Below are positions 62,782-64,000 of a DNA stretch of 64,000 nt, piece by piece (the stretch's first letter is position 1; each line of letters begins with the position of its first letter). Source of the stretch: Geobacter sp. (GTDB taxonomy: Bacteria; Desulfobacterota; Desulfuromonadia; Geobacterales; Pseudopelobacteraceae). A program made the position numbers and the translations under genes. Location of the stretch: positions 1 to 64,000 of the forward strand of contig PJFB01000008.1 in the NCBI GenBank assembly GCA_003574895.1, written 5' to 3'. A model generated the notes under the pieces. It was not told the DNA's origin, searched no databases, and worked only from the letters and a program-made list of their open reading frames with translations.

Positions 62782-64000
62782 TTACTGCACATACCAGAAA
62801 CGCCCGTTAAGGGTGCGGCTGATGCGCGGTTTGCCGCGGCTGTCCAGCGACATCTCCTCGTTGACGCTCGATTTTTCCTCATGTTTCAGGTTGTGGCGGA
62901 AGTTGCGGCCGGTGATGGTCACATCGTAGGAAACTCCATAGGCCGAGCCGTTCCAGGAATACTTTAAATTCGCTATCTGGTAAGTAATCTGATCGAATAC
63001 GGTGAAGCTGTTGTGCAGGTGCCCCTGCAAGTCGTCCAGCGTCGTGCCGTCTCCGGATTCCCAGTCATCGCCGATCATCGCCATGACCGCAGATTCGTTG
63101 CGGGATTCGTAGGCTTGCTTAAACTGGTCGTAAAATGTACGTGCAAGACTTTCATCGAAAGCTTCTGGCGTGGATGTCGATGGTTTACCGGCCGGTTTAC
63201 CGGCCCATTGACGAATAAAGGAAAACCGCTGTTTATACTCGGTATTTTGCCGGGCAAAAAAATCCTGCCGGTTGGGAGACAGTTTCGGATCAGTGGCTGC
63301 CGAGGCCAGAAAGCCCATAACGGCAGATTCTTTGGCTGCTGCCTGCTTATAAAGCTCTCCTACGACAGGATCGTGCATGTTCTTGTTGTAGGCGGCTTGG
63401 GCATCAAATTCTAAGGACGACAGGTTGCCGACAACTTCGCTGAACCGTTCCCTCATCTTCTCAAAATAGACTTCTGCGTCTCTCCACTGGCGGAAAGCCG
63501 TCAGCTTTTCATCAAAAACAGTCACCACTCCCAGAATGCTGGCCCGCGTTTGATCATCCCAGCAGTCAGCCGCGACCTCCCGAAGAAAATCCAACCCCTT
63601 GTCGGGATAATTGGCAAGGTCGATATTTACACCATTTACTGGGTAACTGAGCTTTGGGATGGATAGCAACCCGAGGTAATCTCCATTGACAGCCTTTTCC
63701 AGGCTCCGTTCAAAGAAAATGTCGACCTTTTCAAGTTTTTGCAATTCAGGTTTTATTTTATCGAAATAATCCTTAGTAATAATGCGGCACTCGCCCTGTC
63801 GTTCGATAAAGGTATAATGTTCAGGGGCCGACATGCGGACCAGGCCGGTACGGTCGGCAATATACATGCTCACGAAGTCCTGAAGCCCCAGGTTGTAATT
63901 CTGATCAATCCAGATAAGGCGGCTCTCAGCCAGCGAACGGTCAAGTTGCTGCCTTGCCAAGCGGATATCGCTTGCCGACATGAAAACCTGTCGTCCTGTC
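62782..64000 (-). CDS. NTF2-like domain protein, type A, 5' end outside the window
   Basis: At least 406 residues; the frame stays open to the right edge, so the true start is missing. The visible part has a helical N-terminal half with no known motif, a linker (KPAGKPSTSTP), then an NTF2-like domain (about the last 125 residues; MIGDDWESGDGTTL, ending RTLNGRFWYVQ). The final domain is a clear paralogue of the end of the 1139-residue protein. ATG 63981 has no signal peptide after it, which supports the gene starting further upstream. Confidence 0.8.
   Translation of the reverse strand, partial: TGRQVFMSASDIRLARQQLDRSLAESRLIWIDQNYNLGLQDFVSMYIADRTGLVRMSAPEHYTFIERQGECRIITKDYFDKIKPELQKLEKVDIFFERSLEKAVNGDYLGLLSIPKLSYPVNGVNIDLANYPDKGLDFLREVAADCWDDQTRASILGVVTVFDEKLTAFRQWRDAEVYFEKMRERFSEVVGNLSSLEFDAQAAYNKNMHDPVVGELYKQAAAKESAVMGFLASAATDPKLSPNRQDFFARQNTEYKQRFSFIRQWAGKPAGKPSTSTPEAFDESLARTFYDQFKQAYESRNESAVMAMIGDDWESGDGTTLDDLQGHLHNSFTVFDQITYQIANLKYSWNGSAYGVSYDVTITGRNFRHNLKHEEKSSVNEEMSLDSRGKPRISRTLNGRFWYVQ

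Overview
The window looks like chromosomal DNA from a member of the Geobacteraceae or a close relative (Desulfuromonadia, former Deltaproteobacteria). The evidence is a diheme cytochrome c peroxidase of the CcpA/MacA type, a pyruvate carboxylase, the linked order rpsB-tsf-pyrH-frr-uppS-cdsA-dxr-rseP, a paired PrkA/YeaH/SpoVR cluster, and a (p)pGpp/ydc-style gene order typical of these bacteria. I cannot assign a species from sequence alone. No phage, plasmid, insertion sequence or CRISPR array is visible.

Layout. 1-4971: the tail of an unknown gene, then a minus-strand operon glnD - VF530 protein - xerD - mtgA. 5177-10266: a chemoreceptor, the cytochrome c peroxidase, and an isolated AT-rich HD-domain gene behind a palindromic operator-like site. 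10381-15673: pyc and ilvE, divergent, then two small cysteine-rich or iron-sulfur genes. 15830-22805: translation, UMP kinase, phospholipid and isoprenoid genes and the site-2 protease, all on the plus strand. 22862-31763: a response regulator, a possible structured RNA region, and a four-gene stress-kinase operon in which two different PrkA-family proteins flank YeaH and SpoVR. 32099-42868: tsaB, sucCD, dnaE, accA, a pseudouridine synthase, a small exported thiol/PDZ pair, a DksA/TraR protein and an adenosine-specific kinase. 42884-43023 is a palindromic dispersed-type repeat. 43178-52241: asnS, DUF503, a 7TM-HD phosphodiesterase, ybeY, a DgkA-PAP2 fusion, a CorC-type CBS protein, lnt and prfB with its programmed +1 frameshift. 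52351-55496: a FlaG-like protein, an SPOR-NlpC/P60 hydrolase, DUF1015 and tRNA-Ser(CGA).

55716-64000 is the least explained part. It is a minus-strand operon of five exported proteins that continues past the right edge. Four of the five carry related NTF2-like (SnoaL-like) domains, on a lipoprotein, a 1139-residue coiled-coil protein, an Ig-like protein and a truncated protein. The fifth is a 535-residue outer-membrane beta-barrel. I do not recognise this as a described system. I propose it as an envelope complex, and it is the best candidate here for something new.

Two themes recur. Many starts are not ATG or sit inside the preceding gene (ferredoxin, cdsA, ybeY, dgkA-PAP2, corC, lnt, asnS), so start assignments deserve care. 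Intergenic hairpins are frequent and mostly well formed, which lets transcription units be outlined with fair confidence.
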